From: an uncultured Prevotella sp.
Lineage (GTDB): Bacteria > Bacteroidota > Bacteroidia > Bacteroidales > Bacteroidaceae
Direction of reading: 5' to 3'
Length of the DNA stretch: 64,000 bases
Assembly (NCBI GenBank): GCA_900553595.1
Contig: USEC01000001.1
Coordinates: 25,297-89,296 of the forward strand
Part shown: positions 26,085 through 33,848 of the stretch, in pieces
Position numbering within the stretch: the stretch's first letter is position 1
Layout: every line of letters begins with the position of its first letter
The notes under the pieces: model-generated
Told to the model about the DNA's origin: nothing
Database searches by the model: none
The model's input: only the letters and a program-made list of their open reading frames with translations
Translations under genes and position numbers: made by a program

Positions 26085-28847
26085 TCAATGCGCCTCCAGC
26101 CAGTTGGCACCCCATCCTGAGTCTGCCACGAGGGGTACGCTCAGGGGGTAGGCGTGCTGCATCTCTTCGAGCACGATGCGTTCCACACGCTCCTTCTCTT
26201 CGGGCAGAACGGAGAAGTTGAGTTCGTCGTGTACTTGCAGAATCATCTTTGAGCGAATGCCTTCTTCGGCGAACCGGCGGTGTATGCGCACCATCGCTAT
26301 CTTGATGATGTCGGCTGCCGAGCCTTGTATGGGTGCGTTGATGGCGTTGCGTTCGGCGAAGTTGCGCACGGTGGCGTTGTGCGATGTGATGTCGGGCAGG
26401 TAGCGGCGGCGGTGGAAGAACGTCTCGGCGTAGCCGTGCTCGCGCGCCGTCTCCTTGGCGCGTTCCATGTAGTCGCGCACACGGGGGAAGGTGTCGAAGT
26501 AGCCGTCGATGAGCTGCCGTGCCTCGTCGCGGCTTATTTCGAGCCGTTCGGCGAGTCCGAAGACGGTGATGCCGTAGATTATGCCGAAGTTGGCACGCTT
26601 GGCCTTGGTGCGTTGGTCGCGCGACACGCTGTCGATGGGCTCTTTGTAGATGCGTGCCGCGGTGGCGGCGTGTATGTCGTGACCCTCGCGGAAGGCTTCG
26701 GTCATGTTCTCGTCGCCACTCAGATGTGCCATCACGCGCAGCTCTATCTGCGAGTAGTCGGCTGAGAAGAAGAGGCATCCCGGTTCGGGGATGAAGCAGC
26801 GGCGTATCTCTTTGCCGTCCTCGCCGCGCACGGGTATGTTCTGCAGGTTGGGATCGGAGCTTGAAAGGCGTCCCGTGGCGGTGACGGCCTGGTTGAACGA
26901 GGTGTGTATGTGTCCCGTGCGGGGATTGATGAGCTTGGGGAGGGCATCGACGTAGGTGCCGAGGAGCTTCTTCAGACCGCGGTGCTGGAGTATCTTGCCG
27001 ACGATGGGCGACTTCGTGCGCAGCTGTTGCAGCACTTCCTCGGAGGTGACATACTGTCCCGTCTTCGTCTTCTTGGGCTTCTCCACTATCTTCATCTCGC
27101 CGAAGAGCACTTCGCCCACCTGCTTGGGCGAGGCGATGTTGAACTCGTGTCCGGCTTCGCGGTAGATGTCCTGCTCTATTTCGCGCATCCTTTCGGTGAA
27201 GGTGCGTGAGGTCTCTGCCAGCGCGTCGGTGTCGAGCAGCACGCCGTCGGTCTCCATCTGGGCGAGGACGGGGACGAGGGGCATCTCTATTTCGTAGAAG
27301 AGCTGTTCCATGCCGGCATCCTTCAGGCGTGGCTTCAGCACGTTGTGGAGGCGCATGGTCACGTCGGCATCCTCGGCGGCATAGTCGCACACGAGGGCGG
27401 GGGGCACTTCGCGCATGCTCTTCTGGCTCTTGCCGCGCGGCCCGATGAGCGTGTCGATGTGTATCGTCTCGTAGTCGAGGAGCGTCTCGGCGAGGTAGTC
27501 CATGCCGTGATGCTGTTCGGGCTGGAGCAGATAGTGGGCTATCATCGTGTCGAACATGGGGGCGGACAGATTCACGCCATAACGCATGAGCACCTCCATG
27601 TCGTACTTGATGTTCTGCCCTACTTTCATGATTTGGGGGCTTTCATAAAGTGGTTTGAATATATTAACAATCGTTTCGGATTTTTCACGATTGTCGGGAA
27701 TTGGCACATAAAATGCCTTTCCTTCCTCGGCAGCGAAGCTCAAACCTACGAGTTCGGCATCAATCGGGTTGGTGGAAGTGGTCTCTGTGTCCAGACTGAC
27801 AGTTGGATGTGTCAAAAAAAAGTCAAGTAATTTCCGCATTTCTTCCTCATTATCAACGAGTTTATATTCGTGCGGAGTGTTTTCTAATCGCCGAGAGTGC
27901 GTGTTTTTTGCGGAATCCGACTCATCGGGCGTATTTTCTGAAAATAAATCGAGTTGCTGATTAACTTTTTTTACGTTTTGTTTCTCTTTCTTCAAAATCT
28001 TGTCTGCAAGGCTCTTGAATTCGAGTTCGGCGAAGATTTCGTTGAGTCGGTCGGCATCAGGCTCCGTGATTTTGAGGTCGTCAAGATTCAGCTCCATCGG
28101 GACATCGGTGCGTATGGTGGCGAGGAATCGCGACATTCGTATGTCATCGACGGCAGCCTCCACCTTTTCGCGGAGTTTTCCTTTTATCCGGTCGGTGTTG
28201 GCAAGGAGTGAATCGATGCTTCCGAATTCGGCGATGAGCTTGGCGGCGGTCTTCGGACCCACGCCGGGGCAGCCGGGGAAGTTGTCTGCCGAGTCGCCCA
28301 TGAGTGCGAGGAGGTCTATCACCTGCGACGGCGATGTGAGTCCGTACTTCTCGTTTACCTCGGCAGGTCCCATCGTTTCGTAGCCTCCTCCGTGCCTGGG
28401 TCGGAAGATGAAGACATTGTCCCGCACGAGCTGTCCGTAGTCCTTGTCGGGCGTAAGCATGTAGGTGGGTACGCCGGCAAGCCCCGCCTTGGTGGCGAGT
28501 GTGCCTATCACGTCGTCGGCTTCAAACCCGTCGGCCTGCAGCACGGGTATGTTCATGGCACTGATGATGTCCTTGATGATGGGCACCGAGGCGCGTATGT
28601 CCTCCGGAGTAGCTTCGCGCTGCGCCTTGTAGGCAGGGAAGGCCTCGTCGCGGAAGGTCTTGCCGTGGTCGAAGGCGACACCGATGTGTGTGGGATTCTC
28701 CTTGGTGAGAATCTCGTTAAGAGTGTTCACGAAGCCCATGACGGCTGATGTGTTGAGTCCTTTGGAGTTGATGCGCGGGTTCTTTATGAACGCATAATAG
28801 GCGCGATAGATGAGCGCGTAAGCATCGAGGAGAAATAGTTTTGCCAT
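26085..28847 (-). CDS. polA: DNA polymerase I
   Basis: A 920-residue protein read from ATG at 28847 (MAKLFLLDAYALIYRAYYAF); an upstream in-frame ATG adds 22 non-conserved residues. The 5' nuclease domain occupies ~1-290 (DGFEADDVIGTLA, PGCPGVGPKTA). A 3'-5' exonuclease follows with an intact DxE (SLDTETTS), so proofreading should be active. The polymerase domain has motif A DYSQIELRVMAHLS, motif B-region KRANFGIIYG and motif C QVHDELNFSV. It fills gaps and removes RNA primers. It is transcribed divergently from the polyprenyl synthase. Confidence 0.97.
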   Translation of the reverse strand: MAKLFLLDAYALIYRAYYAFIKNPRINSKGLNTSAVMGFVNTLNEILTKENPTHIGVAFDHGKTFRDEAFPAYKAQREATPEDIRASVPIIKDIISAMNIPVLQADGFEADDVIGTLATKAGLAGVPTYMLTPDKDYGQLVRDNVFIFRPRHGGGYETMGPAEVNEKYGLTSPSQVIDLLALMGDSADNFPGCPGVGPKTAAKLIAEFGSIDSLLANTDRIKGKLREKVEAAVDDIRMSRFLATIRTDVPMELNLDDLKITEPDADRLNEIFAELEFKSLADKILKKEKQNVKKVNQQLDLFSENTPDESDSAKNTHSRRLENTPHEYKLVDNEEEMRKLLDFFLTHPTVSLDTETTSTNPIDAELVGLSFAAEEGKAFYVPIPDNREKSETIVNIFKPLYESPQIMKVGQNIKYDMEVLMRYGVNLSAPMFDTMIAHYLLQPEQHHGMDYLAETLLDYETIHIDTLIGPRGKSQKSMREVPPALVCDYAAEDADVTMRLHNVLKPRLKDAGMEQLFYEIEMPLVPVLAQMETDGVLLDTDALAETSRTFTERMREIEQDIYREAGHEFNIASPKQVGEVLFGEMKIVEKPKKTKTGQYVTSEEVLQQLRTKSPIVGKILQHRGLKKLLGTYVDALPKLINPRTGHIHTSFNQAVTATGRLSSSDPNLQNIPVRGEDGKEIRRCFIPEPGCLFFSADYSQIELRVMAHLSGDENMTEAFREGHDIHAATAARIYKEPIDSVSRDQRTKAKRANFGIIYGITVFGLAERLEISRDEARQLIDGYFDTFPRVRDYMERAKETAREHGYAETFFHRRRYLPDITSHNATVRNFAERNAINAPIQGSAADIIKIAMVRIHRRFAEEGIRSKMILQVHDELNFSVLPEEKERVERIVLEEMQHAYPLSVPLVADSGWGANWLEAH

Positions 28848-29003
28848 AATATGATGTTTGCCAACTGTCGTAATTCTATGAGTTTGGTTTGAGTTTCGTG
28901 TGTTGTGCGACATGCGAAACTTAACTATTTAGGTGTAAAATTACAAAAAAAATGTCACTAATAACGGCAAAAACACTAACTTTGTACGAAATATCAAGAA
29001 ACA

Positions 29004-29981
29004 ATGGATTATCTGTCAGTCATAAAGGCACCCATCAAGGCGGACCTCGCCGATTTCATCAACCTCTTCAACCAGTCGCTGTCGCATGAGGACGGTATGT
29101 TGGGCAGTGCGCTCGAACATATCCGCAAGCGTGCCGGCAAGCGTATGCGGCCTATGCTGATACTGCTGATGGCGAAGAATTTCGGGCAGATAAGCGCGGT
29201 GACGCAGAACGCTGCCGTGGGTCTGGAACTGCTGCATACGGCGTCGCTCGTGCATGACGATGTCGTGGACGAGAGCGAGGAGCGGCGCGGACAGGCTTCC
29301 GTGAACGCCACTTACGACAACAAAGTGGCGGTGCTCGTGGGCGATTACATCCTATCCACGGCTCTGCTGTATGTGGCGCGCACTCATTCGGAGCTTATCG
29401 TCACCTATCTTGCCGAACTGGGGCGCACGCTTTCCGACGGCGAGATACTGCAACTCTCCAACATCGGGCGCAAGGACATCTCCGAGGAAGTGTACTATGA
29501 CGTGATAAAGCAGAAGACCGCCGCTCTGTTCGAGGCCTGTTCGGGCATCGGAGCACTCTCCTCTGGCGCAGGAGAAGCCGAGGTGGAGGCGGCGAAGCAG
29601 TTCGGTCAGGACCTCGGCATAATATTCCAGATACGCGACGACATCTTCGATTACTACGATTCTGCCGAGATAGGCAAACCCACGGGCAACGATATGGCGG
29701 AAGGCAAGCTCACCCTTCCCGTGATTTACGCCGTGAACAGCGGCGGCGACGACGCCATGCGGCAGCTCGCCCTCAAGGTGAAAGCACGCACGGTAAGCCC
29801 CGACGAGATAGCACGCCTTGTGGCTTACACGAAAGAGAAGGGTGGAATAGAGTACGCCGAAAAGCGCATGTGGGAGTTTCACAGCCGTGCCCAGGCGTTC
29901 CTGGACAACACTGTGAAGGACGAAGCGGTGAAGGCCGCCCTGCAGGCGTATCTTGACTATGTGATAAAGAGGAACAAGTGA
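29004..29981 (+). CDS. Long-chain polyprenyl diphosphate synthase
   Basis: A 325-residue trans-prenyltransferase. The first aspartate motif is DDVVDE (85-90; D85, D86, D89) within LVHDDVVDESEERRG and the second is DDIFD (212-216). The residues just before the first motif are small (HTASL), which usually permits chains longer than farnesyl. This suggests an octaprenyl-type synthase for menaquinone side chains rather than FPP. The -7 box TAACTTTG at 28977-28984 puts the transcript start about 13 bases before the ATG. It stands alone; the repeat region 29985-30190 follows. Exact chain length is not readable. Confidence 0.92.
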   Translation: MDYLSVIKAPIKADLADFINLFNQSLSHEDGMLGSALEHIRKRAGKRMRPMLILLMAKNFGQISAVTQNAAVGLELLHTASLVHDDVVDESEERRGQASVNATYDNKVAVLVGDYILSTALLYVARTHSELIVTYLAELGRTLSDGEILQLSNIGRKDISEEVYYDVIKQKTAALFEACSGIGALSSGAGEAEVEAAKQFGQDLGIIFQIRDDIFDYYDSAEIGKPTGNDMAEGKLTLPVIYAVNSGGDDAMRQLALKVKARTVSPDEIARLVAYTKEKGGIEYAEKRMWEFHSRAQAFLDNTVKDEAVKAALQAYLDYVIKRNK

Positions 29982-30039
29982 GGGGCAAACTTGGCGGAGT
30001 GAGCCTTCAAGCTTAATGGAGTGAGCCTTCAAGCTTAAT

Positions 30040-30130
30040 GGAGTGAGCCTTCCTAGGCCTTTCTAAGCCTCTCTAAGCCTTTGATGATTAAGGGCGTAGG
30101 AAGGCTCAGAAAGGCATAGGAAGGCTCACT
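30040..30130. repeat. Inverted-repeat hairpin of the GAGTGAGCCTT family, left of the four-helix gene
   Basis: Arms 30040-30069 and 30101-30130 match 28 of 30 as inverted copies, built from ~11-bp GCCTTTCTAAG units. Two shorter GAGTGAGCCTTCAAGCTTAATG units precede it (from ~29997) and a degenerate copy follows to ~30182. Its partner is at 30837-30943. Confidence 0.85.
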
Positions 30131-30201
30131 CTTTCCGGCTTAGGGAGGCTCAGAAAGGCCCAGTGAGGCTCACTCCTTCAAGCCAGTGATCCTCCCTCCT
30201 T

Positions 30202-30756
30202 TCAGTATCCTCTATATTCTTTTCTTGCTTTTGTCATCAGTTCCCTCATTCCTCCGCTTTCCACAAACTTCTTTTCGAGTTTTTCTATGAGTCGTGAGAG
30301 GAGCCAGTCGGTCTGGTGGATGAGGGTGATGGCGATGTTGGCTATTGTCTCCGGCGATCGGGAGGGCATGGCGTTGCGGTAGAAGGCGCTGTCGTTGTGC
30401 TGTGAACAGGCGCGTTGTGCCTGCGAAAGGCGTACGTCGCCGGGTCCCCATTGTTGTAGGTCTCTCACACGGAGATAATCCTCATAGTCTGCGAGCAGTT
30501 CTTGCAGACTTGCTTTTGCCACGTTGGTGAGTTTTATTTCAGTTTCCTTTGAGGTGTTGCCTGCCGCTGCTCCTTCGGCTATATTCTGCTTGCCGGAGCG
30601 TGCTGCCTGCACCATTTGGTCGATGGTTCGGTCGTTTTTTTCGAGGAAGTGATGGGTGAAATAAAAGGTGATATCATAGATACACTCCGCTTTCTGGTAG
30701 GCAATGAGGTTCTTGTAGGAGCCGCCGTGAGGGAGAAATGTTTGTGGGGTGGGCAT
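30202..30756 (-). CDS. Four-helix-bundle protein with suffix domain (S23/IVS-protein family)
   Basis: A 184-residue helical protein. YKNLIAYQKAECIYDITFYF, MVQAARSGKQNIAEGAAAG and KLTNVAKASLQELLADYEDYL carry the pattern of the small four-helix-bundle family first seen in 23S rRNA intervening sequences. The extra C-terminal part (ALTLIHQTDWLL-like segment and basic tail) matches the Bacteroidetes suffix-domain form. Function is unknown. It is bracketed by two hairpins of the same repeat family (30040-30130 and 30837-30943), about 70-80 bases away on each side. A second family member lies at 41644. Confidence 0.88.
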   Translation of the reverse strand: MPTPQTFLPHGGSYKNLIAYQKAECIYDITFYFTHHFLEKNDRTIDQMVQAARSGKQNIAEGAAAGNTSKETEIKLTNVAKASLQELLADYEDYLRVRDLQQWGPGDVRLSQAQRACSQHNDSAFYRNAMPSRSPETIANIAITLIHQTDWLLSRLIEKLEKKFVESGGMRELMTKARKEYRGY

Positions 30757-30836
30757 GGTGGTGATGCTTTTAAAGGGTTTTTGGAATGGGATTGGAGGGG
30801 GAGGCAGGCTTGGTGGAGGGGGCTTTAAGCTTGATG

Positions 30837-30943
30837 GAGTGAGCCTTTCTAAGCCTTTCTGGGCCTCTCTAAGCCCCTAATCATCGAGGGGAAGGATGGG
30901 CTAAGGCTTAGAGAGGCTTAGGAAGGCTTAGAAAGGCTCACTC
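30837..30943. repeat. Inverted-repeat hairpin of the GAGTGAGCCTT family, right of the four-helix gene
   Basis: Arms 30837-30875 and 30905-30943 match 36 of 39 as inverted copies; both begin or end with GAGTGAGCCTTTCTAAGCC. It shares its outer 14 bases with the hairpin at 30040-30130. Confidence 0.88.
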
Positions 30944-30960
30944 TATTAGGCCAAGAGGCC

Positions 30961-31026
30961 CGCTCCATTGCGCCAATAGCCTCGCTCCATTGCGCCAATA
31001 GCCTCGCTCCATTGCGCCAATAGCCT
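30961..31026. repeat. Three identical 22-bp tandem repeats next to deoC
   Basis: Units at 30961, 30983 and 31005 are identical (CGCTCCATTGCG then CCAATAGCCT), with a partial unit on each side. They end ten bases before the deoC stop. They are unrelated in sequence to the AAGGCTT arrays but share their 22-bp period. Confidence 0.95.
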
Positions 31027-31035
31027 CGCTCTTTC

Positions 31036-31971
31036 TTAGAAGAACTTCACCTGCTCTCCCTTGATTTCGCTCAGGAGCATGTTGGCGAGGCGGCTTGTGC
31101 CGAGGCGGAGCCACTTGTTGGTGAGCCATTTTTCGCCCAGAACCTCTTTCACGATGGTGTAGTAGATTATTGCATCCATCACGCTGTTTATGCCTCCTGC
31201 GGGCTTGAAACCTATCTGTATGCCCGTTTCATCGTAGTATTCCTTGATGGCCTGACACATGACGTATGCTGCTTCGGGTGTGGCGGTAGGTTCGAGTTTG
31301 CCTGTGGAGGTCTTGATATAGTCGGCTCCGGCGTACATGGCGAGGATGGAAGCCTTCTTGATGTTTGTTGCGGTCTTGAGTGCTCCGGTCTCAAGGATTA
31401 CCTTCATCGGCACCTCTTCGCCGCATGCTGCCTTGAGTTCCTGAATCTCGTCGCACACGCCTTCATAGTCGCCTGACAGGAATTTTCCCACCGGCATGAC
31501 GATGTCAATCTCTGTGGCTCCGTCGGCAACAGCGAGTGATGTCTCCGCTACCTTCACTTCGATGCGTGCCTGCGACGACGGGAACGAACCCGAAACGCAG
31601 GCTATCTCCACGCCATCTACTTCGAGCGACTCTGCCACGATGTCGGCAAAGCACGGATAAACGCATATCGTTGCGACGTGGGGCAGGTCGGGATAATGGC
31701 TGTCGAAGTCGTTCACACGCTCGGTGAAGGCGAGGATGCTCTCTTCCGAGTCGGTGGTCTTGAGCGAGGTGAGTTCGATGCTGCCGAAGAGGAAGCGTTT
31801 CACCTCCATTGTGTCGTTCTCGTGTACTTTCTCGGCGATGATCTTACGCACGGCGTCGCGCACGGCGTTGTCGTCGAGATTGGTGTCGTACTTGGCCAGA
31901 GCCTCGTCGTATTTGCTGGGCTGGATGGCGCTTTCCTGGGTGTTGAGGATGGTGTCTGTGATTATTCCCAT
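31036..31971 (-). CDS. deoC: Deoxyribose-phosphate aldolase
   Basis: A 311-residue class I aldolase that splits 2-deoxyribose 5-phosphate to acetaldehyde and glyceraldehyde 3-phosphate in deoxynucleoside breakdown. The Schiff-base lysine is in ADYIKTSTGK. PMKVILETGAL and EIDIVMPVGKFLSGDYE are typical. It is longer than the ~250-residue form, with an N-terminal extension of ~50 residues as in Bacteroides and eukaryotes. It is followed upstream by the MazG-like gene's stop at 32059, leaving an 87-bp gap. No other deo gene is near. Confidence 0.96.
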   Translation of the reverse strand: MGIITDTILNTQESAIQPSKYDEALAKYDTNLDDNAVRDAVRKIIAEKVHENDTMEVKRFLFGSIELTSLKTTDSEESILAFTERVNDFDSHYPDLPHVATICVYPCFADIVAESLEVDGVEIACVSGSFPSSQARIEVKVAETSLAVADGATEIDIVMPVGKFLSGDYEGVCDEIQELKAACGEEVPMKVILETGALKTATNIKKASILAMYAGADYIKTSTGKLEPTATPEAAYVMCQAIKEYYDETGIQIGFKPAGGINSVMDAIIYYTIVKEVLGEKWLTNKWLRLGTSRLANMLLSEIKGEQVKFF

Positions 31972-32058
31972 AGTGTTTTGCTGATGTATTGTTTTATGAT
32001 TTTTGCTGTTTTCTGGGGTGATGGCATGGCATGGACAAGCCGTCGTGCCGTCTTTCCG

Positions 32059-32385
32059 CTACGCCTTGAGTTTGGGATTGTTCCTGTGGCGGTCGTGGTC
32101 GCGTGCCGTCTTCTTTTCTATGCTTTTGCGGAACGCTTCGGTGAGGTCGGTGCCTGTCTGGTTGGCGAGGCAGAGCAGCACCCATAGTATGTCTGCCATT
32201 TCCTCCGACGGGTCGTCGTTCTCGCCGCTTTTGAAGCTCTGGTCGCCGTAGCGGCGTGCCATGATGCGTGCCAGTTCGCCCACCTCTTCGGTGAGGCAAG
32301 CCATGTTTGTGAGTTCGGAGAAGTAGCGCACGCCGTACTCCCTGATCCATTTGTCCACAGTCTCCTGTGCTTCTTTTATTGACAT
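32059..32385 (-). CDS. MazG-like nucleotide pyrophosphohydrolase
   Basis: A 108-residue all-alpha NTP pyrophosphohydrolase. The metal-binding pattern EEVGEL ... EEMADILW (E-x-x-E and E-x-x-D) is clear, within the helix TNMACLTEEVGELARIMARRYGD. Family members hydrolyse non-canonical or surplus nucleoside triphosphates. Its start overlaps the stop of the small membrane protein gene by ten bases (32376-32385), so the two are translationally coupled. Preferred substrate is not readable. Confidence 0.9.
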   Translation of the reverse strand: MSIKEAQETVDKWIREYGVRYFSELTNMACLTEEVGELARIMARRYGDQSFKSGENDDPSEEMADILWVLLCLANQTGTDLTEAFRKSIEKKTARDHDRHRNNPKLKA

Positions 32386-32642
32386 AACGAGTGAATTTTT
32401 TCGTATATTGCCACTGCTGACGCAAGTAGTGTGAGGACAATGAAGACATTGTCCCTTTTGCGTTTGCCCTCGCTGTCCTTTCTTGGGAATATGGCGAAGC
32501 CCGGCACGGCTACTACGAGTGTGACGAACAGCACTGTTTCAGCCACGCCGTTGCCCATGTCGATGAAATGGCCGGCCGTCGAGCCTGTCACGCCTATTAC
32601 GAGGAGGACGGTGAAAAAGCTGTTCAGAAAATCTCTTTTCAT
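32376..32642 (-). CDS. Small three-helix membrane protein, unknown function
   Basis: An 88-residue protein. Three hydrophobic stretches are visible: FFTVLLVIGVTGSTAGHFID, ETVLFVTLVVAVPGFAIF and VFIVLTLLASAVAIYEKI. They are separated by a short loop and a basic loop (RKDSEGKRKRD). I do not recognise a family. Its 3' end overlaps the MazG-like gene by ten bases, and dtd ends 59 bases upstream in the same orientation, so dtd, this gene and the MazG-like gene probably form one operon. Confidence 0.65.
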   Translation of the reverse strand: MKRDFLNSFFTVLLVIGVTGSTAGHFIDMGNGVAETVLFVTLVVAVPGFAIFPRKDSEGKRKRDNVFIVLTLLASAVAIYEKIHSLCQ

Positions 32643-32701
32643 TGCTATATGTTTTTACTTGTAGTGGTGGAGAATGTTTTACAGTCTTCTCTCCTTGCTC
32701 C

Positions 32702-33154
32702 TTATTCCTTGTTTTTCGTGTCCATGCAGATGGTGACGGGGCCGTCGTTGAGCAGTTCCACCTTCATGTCGGCGCCGAATTCGCCCGTTCCTACGGGTTT
32801 GCCGAGCGCGTCGGAGAGCTTGCGGCAGAAGTCCTCGTAGAGCGGAACCGAAATCTCGTGGCGTGCTGCGCGGAACCATGAGGGACGGTTCCCCTTCTTG
32901 TACGAGGCGTAGAGCGTGAACTGGCTCACCACCAACGCCTCGCCCCCGGTGTCGAGAATGGAGCGGTTCATCACGCCGTTCTCGTCGTCGAAGACGCGGA
33001 GTGCAGCCACTTTCTTCACCAGCCAATCTACATCCTCCGTCGTGTCCTCCTCTTCCACGCCGAGGAGGAGCAGGAAGCCGTGGCCTATACTCGATTTCAC
33101 CGTGCCGTTGATGGTCACCGATGCGTGACTGACGCGCTGTATTACTGTTCTCAT
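32702..33154 (-). CDS. dtd: D-aminoacyl-tRNA deacylase
   Basis: A 150-residue DTD of normal length, read from ATG at 33154 (MRTVIQRVSHASVTI). It removes D-amino acids, and glycine mischarged on tRNA-Ala, from tRNA. The two signature motifs are present: SQFTLYA and the C-terminal NDGPVTI with the cis Gly-Pro that enforces chirality. A longer in-frame start at 33496 adds ~114 residues of low-complexity translated intergenic DNA and is rejected. A -7 box TAATTTTG on the minus strand is at 33188-33195. Confidence 0.96.
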   Translation of the reverse strand: MRTVIQRVSHASVTINGTVKSSIGHGFLLLLGVEEEDTTEDVDWLVKKVAALRVFDDENGVMNRSILDTGGEALVVSQFTLYASYKKGNRPSWFRAARHEISVPLYEDFCRKLSDALGKPVGTGEFGADMKVELLNDGPVTICMDTKNKE

Positions 33155-33278
33155 GCGATGTGTATTTCTTTTCTTGTTAGCGGAATACAAAATTACTCGA
33201 AAATTGTGATAAAAACAAGCCGACACCTGCATGATAAGTGAAAAAATGAAAAATAAACGCTTTTTTTCGCTGATTTTC

Positions 33279-33309
33279 TTTGCGTTATGGATTTTAATTG
33301 ATAAATTTG
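33279..33309 (+). promoter_or_regulatory. Consensus promoter facing gene-free DNA
   Basis: TTTG at 33279-33282, a 19-nt spacer and TAAATTTG at 33302-33309 match the Bacteroidetes consensus exactly. Nothing annotated lies downstream on this strand before the converging uvrC. Confidence 0.6.
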
Positions 33310-33315
33310 CAACAA

Positions 33316-33636
33316 CTATATGTGCGTAGTGTCGCACTGCTGCACTTTTAAGCAACCGATTCCTATAAAAGAGACGACATTTTTCATAAACGTAACACTT
33401 ATTAGCATAAATCGTCTTGGTATGGAAAAGGTGCCGGAAGTGGGCATTCCATGCTGACAAGAAGCATTGAGCAAATATGGAATAATGTTTTTTCATGATG
33501 GCATTCTTCCGGTTTTTTTTACCGGAAATGTATGTCTGTCATTGAAAAGATGGTAATATGACTTTTAGTTTTTAGTATAATTTGATATAAGGATTGGCTT
33601 GTGATAACCCGTGATGGGGCCGACAAGTATTTTTTT
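33316..33636 (+). ncRNA. Candidate transcript of ~320 nt (RNA or tiny ORF)
   Basis: It starts at the promoter 33279-33309. It can end at a hairpin 33598-33627 (CTTGT/ACAAG with inner CCC/GGG) followed by seven T, or at a second one, TGCGC/GCGCA at 33666-33693 with nine T. Inside are hairpins closed by ATGGAA/TTCCAT near 33422-33452 and by TTCCGGT/ACCGGAA near 33508-33530. A 45-codon ORF starts at 33320 (MCVVSHCCTF...), almost at the 5' end; it has no recognised family. The sequence lacks RNase P and tmRNA signatures. The rest of this 694-bp gap holds the array at 33724. Confidence 0.28.
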
Positions 33637-33723
33637 GGGAGATTTTAATGAATCTTCTCTGTGTGTGCGCTTAGATCGTGAGGTCGTGGCGCATTTTTTT
33701 TTGCTGCTTCTGCATCGTTCTAA

Positions 33724-33811
33724 AAACAAGCCTTGTTTGCGATGAAAAGAAGCCTTGTTTGCACTGAAAAGAAGCCTTGTTTAGAGTGTAAATAAGCCTT
33801 GTTTTCAATGG
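33724..33811. repeat. Four-unit 22-bp-period array, copy 5
   Basis: Units start at 33724, 33746, 33768 and 33790. All four are in the AAGCCTTGTTT orientation, so this copy is a pure direct repeat. It ends 38 bases before the uvrC stop. Confidence 0.92.
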
Positions 33812-33848
33812 CAGTGTAAAGGCGTTTGATAATTAGCGATTTGGGGTC

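Noticed and set aside
32702..33496. Extended form of dtd with ~114 extra N-terminal residues
   Set aside because: The extension is AT-rich gap sequence including a promoter on the other strand; DTD proteins start at MRTVIQRV.
33316..33636. RNase P RNA or tmRNA at the candidate transcript
   Set aside because: Neither the RNase P GAGGAAAGUC-type core nor the tmRNA acceptor-like ends are present, and the stretch is too AT-rich.
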